Below, piece by piece: positions 7,479 to 17,588 of a stretch of DNA of 33,663 bases. The notes under the pieces were generated by a model. That model saw only the letters and a list, made by a program, of their open reading frames with translations, did not search any database and was not told where the DNA came from. The position numbers and the translations under genes were made by a program. Every line of letters starts with the position of its first letter. Position 1 is the stretch's first letter. Origin of the DNA: a virus; IMG/VR virus record IMGVR_UViG_3300010885_024781, positions 1 to 33,663 of that record, one strand, 5' to 3'.

Positions 7479-9530
7479 TTATACGACAATATTAGTTCTT
7501 AATAGCTTAATTGTTGTTCCTGGTGAAACAGGATTGAAAGATAGATTTAAGATACCAGAAGTAATCGACGCATCATATGTCCCAAGAGAAACATTATTAA
7601 AAACTTCTCCGTACTGTGAAATCCAAACACTTATACCATCATGAATTAAATTCAATTCTAGCATGTGATAATTTGATCCGACTGTCATCTGTGCCAAATA
7701 TTTTGCACTTCTATATGTAGATGCACTAAAGGAGTCAACTACACCCAGAGAAGAAAGTGTAATTGAGTTTGCACTTATTGTTCCAACATTGGCGCTTGAA
7801 TATGTTACAAGATATGTGTTTGATGAAGTTGTTCCTGATGTTTGAGTTCCTAATATTGCAGTATTTGTAACACTCAATACTCTACCGTTAGCGGATACTT
7901 GTATTACAGGAATGAAGAGACCATTTGCAGAAGATGTTGTTGCTACAATAACTGTATTGTCTGTGTTAGCATACTGTGCAGCAGAGTTTGCTACGTTTCT
8001 TGCATATTGGTCGGCTCCTGAACTAGAACCAGTATTTGCTTTATCAAACGCAGCCTGTATTGCTATGTTCTGTGTGGCATCAACGCCTTGAATAATTGTG
8101 ATTAAATTATTTTGTGTTGCGTCTACACCAATGGTTACGTTTGCTAGGTTATATGCGCCTTGGGCTAATGCTTGTGTAGCATTTGCTTGATTGAATGTTG
8201 TTTGTATTACTACGTTTTGTGTAGCATCAACACCTTGTATGATTAGAATAGAAGCATTTTGTGTAGCATCAACACCAACAGTTGTATTTGCTAGGTTATA
8301 TGCACCTTGAGATAGTGCCTGTGCAATATTTGCTTGATTAGAAGCAAATGTAATTGCTAAGTTCTGCGTTAGGTCTGTATTCTGTATAGAAATTATACTA
8401 TTCGATAATGTGTTTGCTGCTAAAGAACTTGCAACATTTACAGAACTAGGAAGAGAAACAGAATCGCTAATTGAATTTGCAGATAATATTTTTGAATATG
8501 ATGTAAAATTATTATTCGGATTGTTTATGTCTCTTAGTTCCCACTGCTTTCTTGTTTCGCTCCATTGTATTGATGCGTTTGTTCCTGGTGCTCTGTTTAC
8601 GCTAATTTTTGCATCAGCATTGGGCAGATTAGAATTTAAGGTAAATTCACTTAAATTAAATGCTGTATTTCCACTTAAAACAAAATTACCAGAAACCACA
8701 AAATCTGAACATGCAGTTAATCTTCCGATTACTGTCATGTTACCATTTGCTTGCATATCACCAGAACTATAGATGTTATTTGATGCAAATATAGAGGATG
8801 TACTGATACCATTAGTTACGATTAATGAAGCAGTATTAATTCTGGTATTGGCTTGCAGTATATCGGTATATGTAGTACCAATAACATTAATGTTGGTATT
8901 TGCTTGTAACGAATTTGTTAATGTTTGTCCGGTTGAATTTATAAGTGGAGCATTAATTCTTACATTTGCTTGTAATGTATCAGTATAAGAAGGACCAAAA
9001 ACATTTAATACCCCAACAATAGCTTTACTGTTAGCTTGTAATGTATCAGTATAAGAAATATTAGCGACATAAGAATTACCAGAAACGGTAATATCGCTAT
9101 TGTTTAATACATATACGTCATTATTAAATGTTCCATTCCCGATAACGTAGAGACTACCACCAATATTTGCGTTGTTTGCAACATAAAGACCAGTATTTGG
9201 TCCTTGAGCAATTAGTGTACCATTAATATTTGCCTGACCATAGTTTACCAGACCCAATGTAGTATTGGTAAAATAAACTTGTCTATCAACGCTTAGATTA
9301 TTTTGAACATATGCAGACGAACCAATGCCAGTAACCTGTAATGCTCCTTGAAAGATTGCTCCCTGGGTTACCTGTAATCCAGTATTTGGATCGTTTAGAT
9401 ATAGAGTTCCTGTAGGCTTTGTGTAGTTATTTAACGCAAAATCATTATTCTCTTTTGTCAGGTTGTTTGTTAAAACCATCCAATTGTCAAATGTATTTGC
9501 ATAACTTAGGAGTGCGAATGTATTAGCCAT
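7479..9530 (-). CDS. Large tail fibre / structural protein with DATQN repeats
   Basis: A 683-residue fibre-type protein. Residues 1-60 (MANTFALLSYANTFDNWMVLTNNLTKENND...GTLYLNDPNTGLQV) are typical of marine T4-like fibre N-termini. Residues about 60-280 are strand repeats with TDTLQAN and NTGLYVANNANIGGSLYV. Residues about 395-495 hold repeats of (I/V)GVDATQN...IIQGVDATQN followed by NQANATQALAQGAYNLAN, likely a coiled or helical stalk. The ANGRVLSVTNTAIL fibre motif follows at about residue 545. The end (STYRSAKYLAQMTVGSNYHMLELNLIHDGISVWISQYG...) is a known terminal beta domain of cyanophage structural proteins. The start overlaps the preceding small gene by eight bases. Function is assigned by architecture, and the attachment site on the baseplate is unknown. 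Confidence 0.88.
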   Translation of the reverse strand: MANTFALLSYANTFDNWMVLTNNLTKENNDFALNNYTKPTGTLYLNDPNTGLQVTQGAIFQGALQVTGIGSSAYVQNNLSVDRQVYFTNTTLGLVNYGQANINGTLIAQGPNTGLYVANNANIGGSLYVIGNGTFNNDVYVLNNSDITVSGNSYVANISYTDTLQANSKAIVGVLNVFGPSYTDTLQANVRINAPLINSTGQTLTNSLQANTNINVIGTTYTDILQANTRINTASLIVTNGISTSSIFASNNIYSSGDMQANGNMTVIGRLTACSDFVVSGNFVLSGNTAFNLSEFTLNSNLPNADAKISVNRAPGTNASIQWSETRKQWELRDINNPNNNFTSYSKILSANSISDSVSLPSSVNVASSLAANTLSNSIISIQNTDLTQNLAITFASNQANIAQALSQGAYNLANTTVGVDATQNASILIIQGVDATQNVVIQTTFNQANATQALAQGAYNLANVTIGVDATQNNLITIIQGVDATQNIAIQAAFDKANTGSSSGADQYARNVANSAAQYANTDNTVIVATTSSANGLFIPVIQVSANGRVLSVTNTAILGTQTSGTTSSNTYLVTYSSANVGTISANSITLSSLGVVDSFSASTYRSAKYLAQMTVGSNYHMLELNLIHDGISVWISQYGEVFNNVSLGTYDASITSGILNLSFNPVSPGTTIKLLRTNIVV
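8045..8390 (-). repeat. DATQN coding repeats, shared with the gene at 19009-20886
   Basis: Direct repeats encode QGVDATQN-type units, with conserved DNA such as tgtgtagcatcaacacc recurring within this gene. Near-identical units occur at about 20050-20240 in a second fibre gene. The DNA similarity between the two genes suggests recombination or gene conversion. Confidence 0.75.
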
Positions 9531-9753
9531 CTGAACCCTTACCTAATAGATTAATCATTAATTGTTTTATTTCTGAAATATCGTTTTTTAAGTCAGCAAT
9601 TTCGGACTTGACTTTATTTATTTCTTCTTTTTGTGTCTTTAACATTTGAACTTTTGACTGATATTCATTTCTAGAATTTTCGTCCGTATTAATCAGACCC
9701 ATACTTTTTGTGTCTCTTACGAAATTGGATCCGGTTACTCTAACTAAACTCAT
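9523..9753 (-). CDS. Small coiled-coil protein
   Basis: A 76-residue protein. A short head (MSLVRVTGSNFVRDTKSMGLINTDENSRN) precedes a helix with clear hydrophobic heptads (VQMLKTQKEEINKVKSEIADLKNDISEIKQLMINLL), and it ends in a flexible GKGSDG. The ATG at 9753 has AGGA about seven bases upstream, one base after the 725-residue gene ends. The product probably forms a short trimeric or dimeric coiled coil. Between a baseplate protein and a fibre it could serve as a whisker-like linker or collar. I recognise this only as the kind of small conserved protein seen at this place in T4-like marine phages and have no functional name for it. Confidence 0.78.
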   Translation of the reverse strand: MSLVRVTGSNFVRDTKSMGLINTDENSRNEYQSKVQMLKTQKEEINKVKSEIADLKNDISEIKQLMINLLGKGSDG

Positions 9754-9754
9754 T

Positions 9755-11932
9755 TTATATTCCTGTTCCTGGTGGTAATGCCAGTGTTCTCATATCTGTA
9801 ATATAAGGAACAATAGTATTATCGTCAGTGGCCATTACGATTTTGATTGCAAATTGACTAAATGAATCGTAAACTGTTCCACCTGCACTGGTATAAGAAA
9901 TAAAATTATCTGCTTGATTGAATGTTCCTGGAGCAAATTCATACTCTATTACTTCATTTTTAATTGCTGAATATGTATTTACATTATTGACCAGTGTCAT
10001 CAGTTGCCAATTTCTATCATCAAACTTTGTGCTATCGTTTCTATTTAATATCTTATAATATACAAGTATATTTGATTTGTATGGCCAATATGCGGTTAAG
10101 AATACTCTTAAATCACCAGAATCATTTTGTGGTGTGAGCGTAACTGGTTTTGTGTAGTAACGACATAGCGCATTACCACCAGATGCTGAGGTCTCTCCAG
10201 CAACAGTGACTACTGCTCCTGTTCCTGGTGAGGAGTTTGCATCTTGTATTGTTATTGTTGGTGTTTTGATATAACCAGAACCATCACTATCTTGTGATAC
10301 GCTAACTTGTGTGATTGAACCATTGGCTATAGTCACACTTAATGTTGGCGCCACACCATAATCAGATGCACTTATTGTTGCTGATGTTGTGTATGCGTTG
10401 TATCCTGAACCACCATTCACCACAGTAATGATATTGTTTGAAATGCCCATATCATTAATAAAATATTTCATACCGTATATTGTAGTTCCATCATCAGATA
10501 TCACAGGAGAAACTGTCGAATCTCTAGATGACATATCAGCATACATTATAAATGAATCGTTTCTTCTCGGATGAATTATTCTAGGACCATTACCATCACC
10601 TAAATCAATATTTGTTGGTGTTGGAAGACCATATTTTCCTGGAGTAATATACTTAATTGCAGATTGTTGAGGTGAAGAAAGATTACCATACAATGATTGA
10701 TATGAATAGTATATTTCTGTCGTCGGTGGTAGAAAATCTGTCGTTGTTACATTAAATTCATCTACCTCTACTGGTAATGCAAATGTATCATAGACAGAGT
10801 TGATAGAATTTGAATCTAATTTGTATTGAACTTCTAGTCCCGCTAATTTACGAGTCACCAAATTAGTTGGTACTTGGAAAGGAATATTGGTTTTTATTGG
10901 AGTAGTATTAAAAATACATCTGTCAATTACAAACATGAGGTCTGTTGTTTGTAATGGTACCCATGTTTGTGAGTTTTGTGATTCAAATAGATTTCCTAAG
11001 AATGGAATAGTTCCAATTTTCGATGGTACTGTAGGATTTGTATCAGTGGGATTTGCTTTTGAAGTTGAAAGTATTGCATTTTCATTTTGTCTAGCAATAT
11101 ACACATTATAATCTGCTGAATTTGACTGTAAAAGAATTGCATACAAAACATCTGGTTTTAGATATACTGGAGCATCAAAAACAAATTCGGTATATGTTGT
11201 TGAATCCAAATAATGTGGTGCCGATGATGTTACTACTTGTGACGAATCAAGTGTCACGGTAGAATAATCTAGAATTTTACCACCAGGAATTCCATTATTC
11301 GTTCCTACAACCGATAAGGTAATTGGTATACTCTGTGTTGGTTTTGTTGCAAAAAATAATTTGATTGAACTTATAAAAACACCATTAGGAAAATTATCTT
11401 TTCCTATTGTGAAAGTTTGTGCTATTGGATCGTGCGGAGTGTATACATTTATGACTCTAGGTGCCTCACTAGATTGAAAAAAGTGAGAACTTGTAGGATC
11501 AAACGATGCAGAATATTCTGTTTGAGATACCTTACCACTTAATCCAGTTGAGTAGAATATGGCCTCCGCATATGATGTTGCTGTCTCGGGTTGACTAGGA
11601 ATAATTCTATTGTCTACTCTGAATACTCTTTGTCCAACATGAAATATACCACCAGGAACATTAAAGATACCAATAAATTTTCCAGTCTCATCTGTAGAAA
11701 AACTTGGAGGAGAATTACCAGAAGAAATTGCAGAAGATATATTGTTTGACATACCTGAAATGCTATATTGTGATGTCAAATCTTTTATACCAGAATTATA
11801 TCCTAACGAAACGTCAATCTTTCTATCTAATGTAGCAATTTTTGTTGCTGCATTATATGATACAATATTTGCACTAAATGTGAAAGTTTTCGCAGAATAT
11901 GCTACTGAATCTGTTGAATATGAATATGCCAT
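9755..11932 (-). CDS. Baseplate / tail-fibre-network structural protein
   Basis: A 725-residue beta-rich protein (MAYSYSTDSVAYSAKTFTFSANIVSYNAATK...). A central region (PHDPIAQTFTIGKDNFPNGVFISSIKLFFATKP, residues about 165-205) followed by VYLKPDVLYAILLQSNSADYNVYIAR is a jelly-roll-like segment seen in large baseplate-decorating proteins of marine T4-like phages. Residues about 500-585 contain a GGSGYNAY...GSGYIKTPTITI module also found in gp6, gp7 and gp8 here. The C-terminal part (DLRVFLTAYWPYKSNILVYYKILNRND...FAIKIVMATDD) resembles the tail end of the DUF4815-containing giant proteins. An AAGGA ribosome site overlaps the stop of the upstream 1878-residue gene. By position it occupies the gp9-gp12 slot of T4, but I cannot assign it to one of those genes. 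Confidence 0.82.
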   Translation of the reverse strand: MAYSYSTDSVAYSAKTFTFSANIVSYNAATKIATLDRKIDVSLGYNSGIKDLTSQYSISGMSNNISSAISSGNSPPSFSTDETGKFIGIFNVPGGIFHVGQRVFRVDNRIIPSQPETATSYAEAIFYSTGLSGKVSQTEYSASFDPTSSHFFQSSEAPRVINVYTPHDPIAQTFTIGKDNFPNGVFISSIKLFFATKPTQSIPITLSVVGTNNGIPGGKILDYSTVTLDSSQVVTSSAPHYLDSTTYTEFVFDAPVYLKPDVLYAILLQSNSADYNVYIARQNENAILSTSKANPTDTNPTVPSKIGTIPFLGNLFESQNSQTWVPLQTTDLMFVIDRCIFNTTPIKTNIPFQVPTNLVTRKLAGLEVQYKLDSNSINSVYDTFALPVEVDEFNVTTTDFLPPTTEIYYSYQSLYGNLSSPQQSAIKYITPGKYGLPTPTNIDLGDGNGPRIIHPRRNDSFIMYADMSSRDSTVSPVISDDGTTIYGMKYFINDMGISNNIITVVNGGSGYNAYTTSATISASDYGVAPTLSVTIANGSITQVSVSQDSDGSGYIKTPTITIQDANSSPGTGAVVTVAGETSASGGNALCRYYTKPVTLTPQNDSGDLRVFLTAYWPYKSNILVYYKILNRNDSTKFDDRNWQLMTLVNNVNTYSAIKNEVIEYEFAPGTFNQADNFISYTSAGGTVYDSFSQFAIKIVMATDDNTIVPYITDMRTLALPPGTGI

Positions 11933-11941
11933 TTTTATTCC

Positions 11942-14900
11942 TTAGCGGTCAAAACCATAAGTGTCATCCCATTCTGAAATACTCGGTGCTGGTGCTGGTG
12001 GTGGTAATGTTTCGGTTACCACATCAAGTTTTGTGTAAATTATATCGCCATACTTTCCACTTCCTACAAAACCACCAACAACAACTGCTGGAGAATTTAT
12101 TACTGTTGATATTACTTCATCTCCAGAATACGTTATTACTCTTTGTGTGTCTGGAATATTAGATATTAGTCCAGTTCCTACTCCTTGAAATGGAGATGCC
12201 TGAGCTTGAGCTATTAATTGTGATTCTGATGTACCTGCTTTTGCAAGATATACACCTAAGGCCTGTGCTGGATCTTTTGTCTGGGCCGCTTTGTCTATCT
12301 TTATGTCTGGAATATTTGTTGCTCCTGGCTTCACAGATACTCCAAGGTCATTTGTCAAGAATTTAACGCTTCCTATGTTCTTCATTGCATTTTCTTGACC
12401 GGTGTATGAGCTATCTTGTAATTGTATTGCTCCTATCGCCTTGTTCAATTGCTCGCTTGTCGGTGCAGAACCAGTGTTCTGCACAAAATTTTGTACGAAT
12501 ATTGCCGTACCTCTTGCTATTCTACTTGCAGCAGTTTCGTTGGCTGAAGAACCTCCTCCGTTGTTCTTGATATTAGCGACACCAGAGGCAACTTCTTGTA
12601 GATAACTACCTAAACTATACGGTGTGCTAGTCACAACCTCTACTGGTGCAGGTGGAGGCGGAGGGGGTGGCGGCTCGACAATCACCGTCGGCGGTGATCC
12701 TGGAGGTGGCGTTGGTGTTGGTACCGGTGGTTCGACCGGTGGCCAGTATGGTGGTGGAGGAGGATATACACAGACTGGTGTTGTAGGAACAGTTCCTACA
12801 ACAGTTGTAGGAACATATACATCAGGTGGAGCAACATAAACTGTAGCTGCCGTCTGACTTTGAGTTGCTGCAACATAAGTCGATGTTACGCTAATCTGTG
12901 ATCCTGTATAATAATCATCAATATTAGATGCATTTGGGTCAAGTTTTACTTTTGTTACGCCACTGAACCAGTATCCACCACCAGGGAATTTATAATCCTT
13001 GGTAACTGAGTCATATACAACTCCAGGTGGAGATACCGAGTCAAATACTATATTTCCATTTGGATCTTGAACAACAAGAGCATACGCAGCAGGTCCAGAA
13101 CTATTTGTCGCAACCCAAGAAATGATGTGTGTACCTGCTGTTACATTAACACCAATGACTGTTGTCGATGATGGGTTTGCACTATTCAATCCAGAAATAA
13201 CTGAACCATCTATTGATGTTATAGAAGAACCTGTACTTGATGCTATAAAGGTATATGTTCCATTTGCACTAAAAGGAACATTAAATGATGCATTATATGG
13301 TGTAGTAACATCACCATTAGAAACAGTAATATTACCCCAGGTTCCATGCTGATTTAAGAAAGAACTCCAATTGCTTAAATTCTTCACTGCATATACCTGA
13401 TTGGTTTGTGTTACTCCATTGATGTCATATGTAGCACCACCAACACCAGATACGCTACCGGATACGTGAATGTCTTGCACTGTCGAACCAACTATATCTG
13501 CTGATGCTGTTGTGCTTAAATAGTTTCCGTTAACATCATATTGAGCATTTTGTAGTTTTGTTCCTGCTGGAGCATATAGATAACCAGGGATTAGAATTAC
13601 ATATAGTCTGAGACTAGGTTTTGTATAAATCACATCACCAAATGGCATCGTTTGGGTCGATTCTGGATAATAATGTGTGTCTAAAACTTTTCCTATTGGA
13701 TTAAATTTATTAGAATAGTAAAAACCAATTACATCGTCTTCATTAAATGTGCCTGTGACATTTGTAATTTCTATTGTATTTGGAACTGTCATATATTGAC
13801 TAACATCTATCCCATCAAAGAATGTTTTTATTGGTGAGTTTACCAATAATCCTTTGGCCTTAATGGCAATCTTTTGCTGACGAATAAATGGTGAAATATT
13901 ATTGTTTATCAAATATCCATTATCAACTGAAAGACCATTTGTTGTTGTGTTTGTGTCTGTTGCCTGTTGTAGTGGTGTTCCAGGAATCGTGGCAAAGTCT
14001 CCGGCAGTTACAGCAGTCAGTTGGTTTTGTTGGTCTGATTGATAAACTTTAAATGTTTCTTGTCCAGACAAAATCGTTGGACGAAGAGCCGAATCTATCC
14101 AATTATCGATAGGTGGATTTAACCTTAAAATACCTTCATGTGTAGGAACAGAAAATGGATTCACATTCACAACACTACTTGCAAGAGGTTGTGCAAGCAA
14201 TTGTGTTGTTGTATATGGTAACGTAAATATATTTGTTTGTGAACCATGAATACCGTGAATTCTATAGGTGGTTGCATCGGTAATACTACCTAAACCACTT
14301 AACACTATCGGATTCTGTAGTTGAAAGTTTTTAATATCTACCACAGGGCTTAATTTTTTAGTTCTAATGTTTATATTAGAAATATAGTTACTCTGATTTA
14401 TGTCAGCGGTAGAGTATGAAGAAAAATCGTCAACCAAAATTCCATTTTTGAAACGATTTAATCCGTTTTCGTCTTTTACTTGTAATGACTGTGCTTTTTG
14501 TTCAAGTAAACTTAATGATGTATAATATTCGAGGTTGTTTACTCTTGCCTCTAATTTTGTAATATCACTCTTTGCCCATCTTCTGTTCAATATTTTGTTC
14601 AAAGATAGATTTGGTCTTGTGTTTACCGGACCTTCACCTGGGACATAGCCGGTATATGGATCATGACTTATTTCTGCAAGCACCAATGACCCATCTGGTT
14701 CTACTGGATATTCTGGGTTAATATCTGGTGTACCATTTATTATTTTGAAAATTCCATCTTTTGTTACGATAAGTTTATCTTTTCTTGCAAGATAAAAATC
14801 ATACGAATAATTATAATTCGTCAAGTTATTTGGAATTAAAACACCACTATCATCTTGGCTGCTTGTTGGATTACCAGTATAGTCAAATGTGAAGGTAGAC

Positions 14901-17578
14901 GTTCCATTTTTTCTTGTTGGTCTAAAATCAACACAATCTCTTAGGTTGTAAACCACACCAGAAGAACTTGTGTATGTGGGTATTTGCATGTAATCTTCTT
15001 TAGACGTTACATTCGTAGAAACGTAAGAGTTGATATCAAAACATCCGTCGCCACCAGAATGTTTATAAAAATCAAAAATAACAAGAAGATTACCTAAAAT
15101 CTTATTTGCTCCAGGCTTAAGTTGTATATAAGCGTGGTCATAATAACTATCTTTTTGTCCGTTGTTAAATATAAAGTTACTTGTTATGTCATATGATGAT
15201 GAATTTAACATGTCAACTGTTGGTACAGTATTCGAATTCAATGTGTCGATAATCTTAACGACTCTCTTAACATCGGAAACATATAACGATAGTTGTCCAT
15301 ATGATGCTATTGCATTTTTGATGTAAACTTGTCCGTTTGTTAAATCAACATACGTATTTGAATTTATTATTCCATCTGGTCCAGCAGTACTAACCACTGA
15401 GGTATTACCAAGTGTGAGATTTTTTAATTTTAAAACATACGAAGTGGATAAATCTCCTTCACTGACTTGAATATCATTTACAATAATATCTACTGTTTTT
15501 CCAGAATAACTAGAAGAATTTATTGTTGCTGTTGTACCAGAAGTTATAGTAATAGTATTACCAGAACTTGAAAGGTCTAGAATGTTATTTGATGACTGGT
15601 CGACTATTGTAAATAATTGTTTTTTGCTGTCTGATCCTAAAACACCTGACCCAGTAAATTTTAGAGGACTACCAGCTGGCATTGATATTGTAATTGTGTT
15701 GTAGCCACCCACCGAGCTGAATGTTCTATCTCTAAAAACTTTAGTTGTAGTATATGATGTGTTTGCTACAGATGCAATATATGTTGAACCTAGATTGTAT
15801 ATTAATTCTGGAGTTCCAGAGTCACTATAAATTGCACTTCCTGATTCTATTCCATTTACTTTACCATATTGTACATTGATTTCTGATTTCGATTTTAGAC
15901 TATAGTTGCTTGTTGATGTCTTTTGAACAACAGAATCTACCGTAGTTAGAGGTAATATCAAACTAAATGTGGTGTTAGCATCTGGTGCGATAGGAAATAA
16001 AGAATCGACTATCGCTGTTTTTGTTGCAGCATTATATGCAAGAATTAATTTTGATACACCTTGATTGCTTCCTGAAAGAATTTTTAGTGTCGCACCAACA
16101 TATGAATTATCATATACGGAGAAAGTAGATGTGGTATCAAAAAATTGTACATTAGATGTAGTTGAACCTGATGTACAATTGCTCGACAATGTATTGTTTA
16201 CAATGTCTGAAATATATGACTTAAATACATATGTTGATGTGTTTGAACTTCCACTATCTGTCACGTATTGAAGGTTTCTTATGACACCAGTACCAACCAA
16301 GGTAGAATTATATGTCTTTGCATTTGAACTTACAATATTAGCACTGTGAACGCAATGTAAATCAACTTGTGGAAAAGTTGTTACGTCAAAAATACCTTTT
16401 ACTGTATCCACGTAAAAATAACCACCATAATCTACGAATAAAGAACTACCTTTAACTGGCCGAACAACTCTTGCTCTGTAGTTAGGTATCGTCAATTCGG
16501 ATTGATTTTCTACGCGATATCCTCTTACATATGCAACACCTTTGCCTACCTTAACATTATAGTAGCGATTTGCACCATTTGAAGAAACTATAGGATTTGC
16601 AGTAATTCTAAAATCATTTACGACATAATCACCATTGGTTTCATAATCTCTTTTTGCGATATAGTTATTGATATCTGAATATGATGTTTCGTCTACCTGT
16701 TTTATTATGCTACCTTTATCGACTCTCATCAATTCAATAAAATTATCGTCACCACCAATTGATAGTGGTAATGCTACTAATGATAGAGAAACCTTATATC
16801 TATCTGCACCTGGTGCTTGATAGTTTGTAGCAGAAATGGCAGGATCTAAAAGAGACGGATCGTTAACGGAATCAATTATTGTTTCGTTAATCTGTAGACC
16901 TACTCTTACTGAAGGAAATCTGCTGTATTTTTCTAGAACTACTGTGTCTGGTAGAACAGTTACAAAATTACCAATTGAATATTTTGAATATGTACCATCT
17001 GGATTTTCTGTATTAGAAATTGAATATCCATTAACAACATAAAAAACACCTTCAGATATTGATGCTGTAGATGAATATCCTGTACAAGAATCTTCTCCCG
17101 AACCTAAAGTTCCTATTGTCGTTGCAAAAATATTTGTTCCGTCGGTTGGTGTGATGACCATACCGTCTGCAAATTTAACACCAGAAAGATAACTTATAAT
17201 AAGTGTTGGTGGATCTCCTACTGTTGTTGGAGTTGATGTTCCTTCGACGGTAGTAAGAACTCTTGCAAGAACTGTTCCTGTGGAATCTTGAATAATTTTA
17301 TTTTTCCACTGTGATGCAACAATTTCAACATCATTATATGTTGAATTTAATTTAAGGAAAAAGCAGTTTCTATTTGTCGTTACTTTTCCTCCAGTTACTG
17401 GAGTATTTTGTGAAAAAATATGATTTGCAAATTTGGAAATTTGATCCTGTAATATCGTCTGGGCTTGCGTGAGTTCTCTCGCTTGAACCGCATAACCAGG
17501 TTTGAACAGTATACGATGAAAATTTTTCGATGGGTCGAAATCATCATAGTATGGATCGACATTAAAATTTAAGGCCAT
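11942..17578 (-). CDS. Giant DUF4815-type baseplate wedge / fibre-network protein
   Basis: An 1878-residue protein, the largest in the window. The N-terminus (PYYDDFDPSKNFHRILFKPGYAVQARELTQAQTILQDQISKF, residues about 9-50) is the hallmark of the DUF4815 family of marine T4-like baseplate proteins. A long beta-rich body continues to about residue 1100, including LEARVNNLEYYTSLSLLEQKAQSLQV, a short helical segment. Residues about 1405-1510 look like a beta-sandwich binding domain (VPFSANGTYTFIASSTG...VTAGTHIISWVATNSSGPAAYALVVQDPNG). Residues about 1585-1655 are a Pro-rich linker with runs of five and eight Pro, followed by a C-terminal domain of about 220 residues. The start has AGAGGA upstream. 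It lies directly after gp8, where T4 has gp9/gp10, and is probably part of the outer wedge or fibre attachment network. Confidence 0.88.
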   Translation of the reverse strand: MALNFNVDPYYDDFDPSKNFHRILFKPGYAVQARELTQAQTILQDQISKFANHIFSQNTPVTGGKVTTNRNCFFLKLNSTYNDVEIVASQWKNKIIQDSTGTVLARVLTTVEGTSTPTTVGDPPTLIISYLSGVKFADGMVITPTDGTNIFATTIGTLGSGEDSCTGYSSTASISEGVFYVVNGYSISNTENPDGTYSKYSIGNFVTVLPDTVVLEKYSRFPSVRVGLQINETIIDSVNDPSLLDPAISATNYQAPGADRYKVSLSLVALPLSIGGDDNFIELMRVDKGSIIKQVDETSYSDINNYIAKRDYETNGDYVVNDFRITANPIVSSNGANRYYNVKVGKGVAYVRGYRVENQSELTIPNYRARVVRPVKGSSLFVDYGGYFYVDTVKGIFDVTTFPQVDLHCVHSANIVSSNAKTYNSTLVGTGVIRNLQYVTDSGSSNTSTYVFKSYISDIVNNTLSSNCTSGSTTSNVQFFDTTSTFSVYDNSYVGATLKILSGSNQGVSKLILAYNAATKTAIVDSLFPIAPDANTTFSLILPLTTVDSVVQKTSTSNYSLKSKSEINVQYGKVNGIESGSAIYSDSGTPELIYNLGSTYIASVANTSYTTTKVFRDRTFSSVGGYNTITISMPAGSPLKFTGSGVLGSDSKKQLFTIVDQSSNNILDLSSSGNTITITSGTTATINSSSYSGKTVDIIVNDIQVSEGDLSTSYVLKLKNLTLGNTSVVSTAGPDGIINSNTYVDLTNGQVYIKNAIASYGQLSLYVSDVKRVVKIIDTLNSNTVPTVDMLNSSSYDITSNFIFNNGQKDSYYDHAYIQLKPGANKILGNLLVIFDFYKHSGGDGCFDINSYVSTNVTSKEDYMQIPTYTSSSGVVYNLRDCVDFRPTRKNGTSTFTFDYTGNPTSSQDDSGVLIPNNLTNYNYSYDFYLARKDKLIVTKDGIFKIINGTPDINPEYPVEPDGSLVLAEISHDPYTGYVPGEGPVNTRPNLSLNKILNRRWAKSDITKLEARVNNLEYYTSLSLLEQKAQSLQVKDENGLNRFKNGILVDDFSSYSTADINQSNYISNINIRTKKLSPVVDIKNFQLQNPIVLSGLGSITDATTYRIHGIHGSQTNIFTLPYTTTQLLAQPLASSVVNVNPFSVPTHEGILRLNPPIDNWIDSALRPTILSGQETFKVYQSDQQNQLTAVTAGDFATIPGTPLQQATDTNTTTNGLSVDNGYLINNNISPFIRQQKIAIKAKGLLVNSPIKTFFDGIDVSQYMTVPNTIEITNVTGTFNEDDVIGFYYSNKFNPIGKVLDTHYYPESTQTMPFGDVIYTKPSLRLYVILIPGYLYAPAGTKLQNAQYDVNGNYLSTTASADIVGSTVQDIHVSGSVSGVGGATYDINGVTQTNQVYAVKNLSNWSSFLNQHGTWGNITVSNGDVTTPYNASFNVPFSANGTYTFIASSTGSSITSIDGSVISGLNSANPSSTTVIGVNVTAGTHIISWVATNSSGPAAYALVVQDPNGNIVFDSVSPPGVVYDSVTKDYKFPGGGYWFSGVTKVKLDPNASNIDDYYTGSQISVTSTYVAATQSQTAATVYVAPPDVYVPTTVVGTVPTTPVCVYPPPPPYWPPVEPPVPTPTPPPGSPPTVIVEPPPPPPPPAPVEVVTSTPYSLGSYLQEVASGVANIKNNGGGSSANETAASRIARGTAIFVQNFVQNTGSAPTSEQLNKAIGAIQLQDSSYTGQENAMKNIGSVKFLTNDLGVSVKPGATNIPDIKIDKAAQTKDPAQALGVYLAKAGTSESQLIAQAQASPFQGVGTGLISNIPDTQRVITYSGDEVISTVINSPAVVVGGFVGSGKYGDIIYTKLDVVTETLPPPAPAPSISEWDDTYGFDR
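12780..12802. repeat. 23-bp palindrome inside the Pro-rich linker
   Basis: Two perfect 11-base inverted arms (GTTGTAGGAAC and its complement) flank a single A. A direct copy of the left arm follows at 12804-12814. It encodes the VPTTVVGTVPTTP stretch of the 1878-residue protein on the minus strand. It is not followed by a T run, so it is unlikely to be a terminator. It may reflect repeat slippage or a recombination point in a variable linker. Confidence 0.7.
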
Positions 17579-17588
17579 ATTTTTTCCT

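Noticed and set aside
12780-12802. Palindrome as an intrinsic terminator
   Set aside because: It is inside a coding region, has a one-base loop and is not followed by a T run on either strand.
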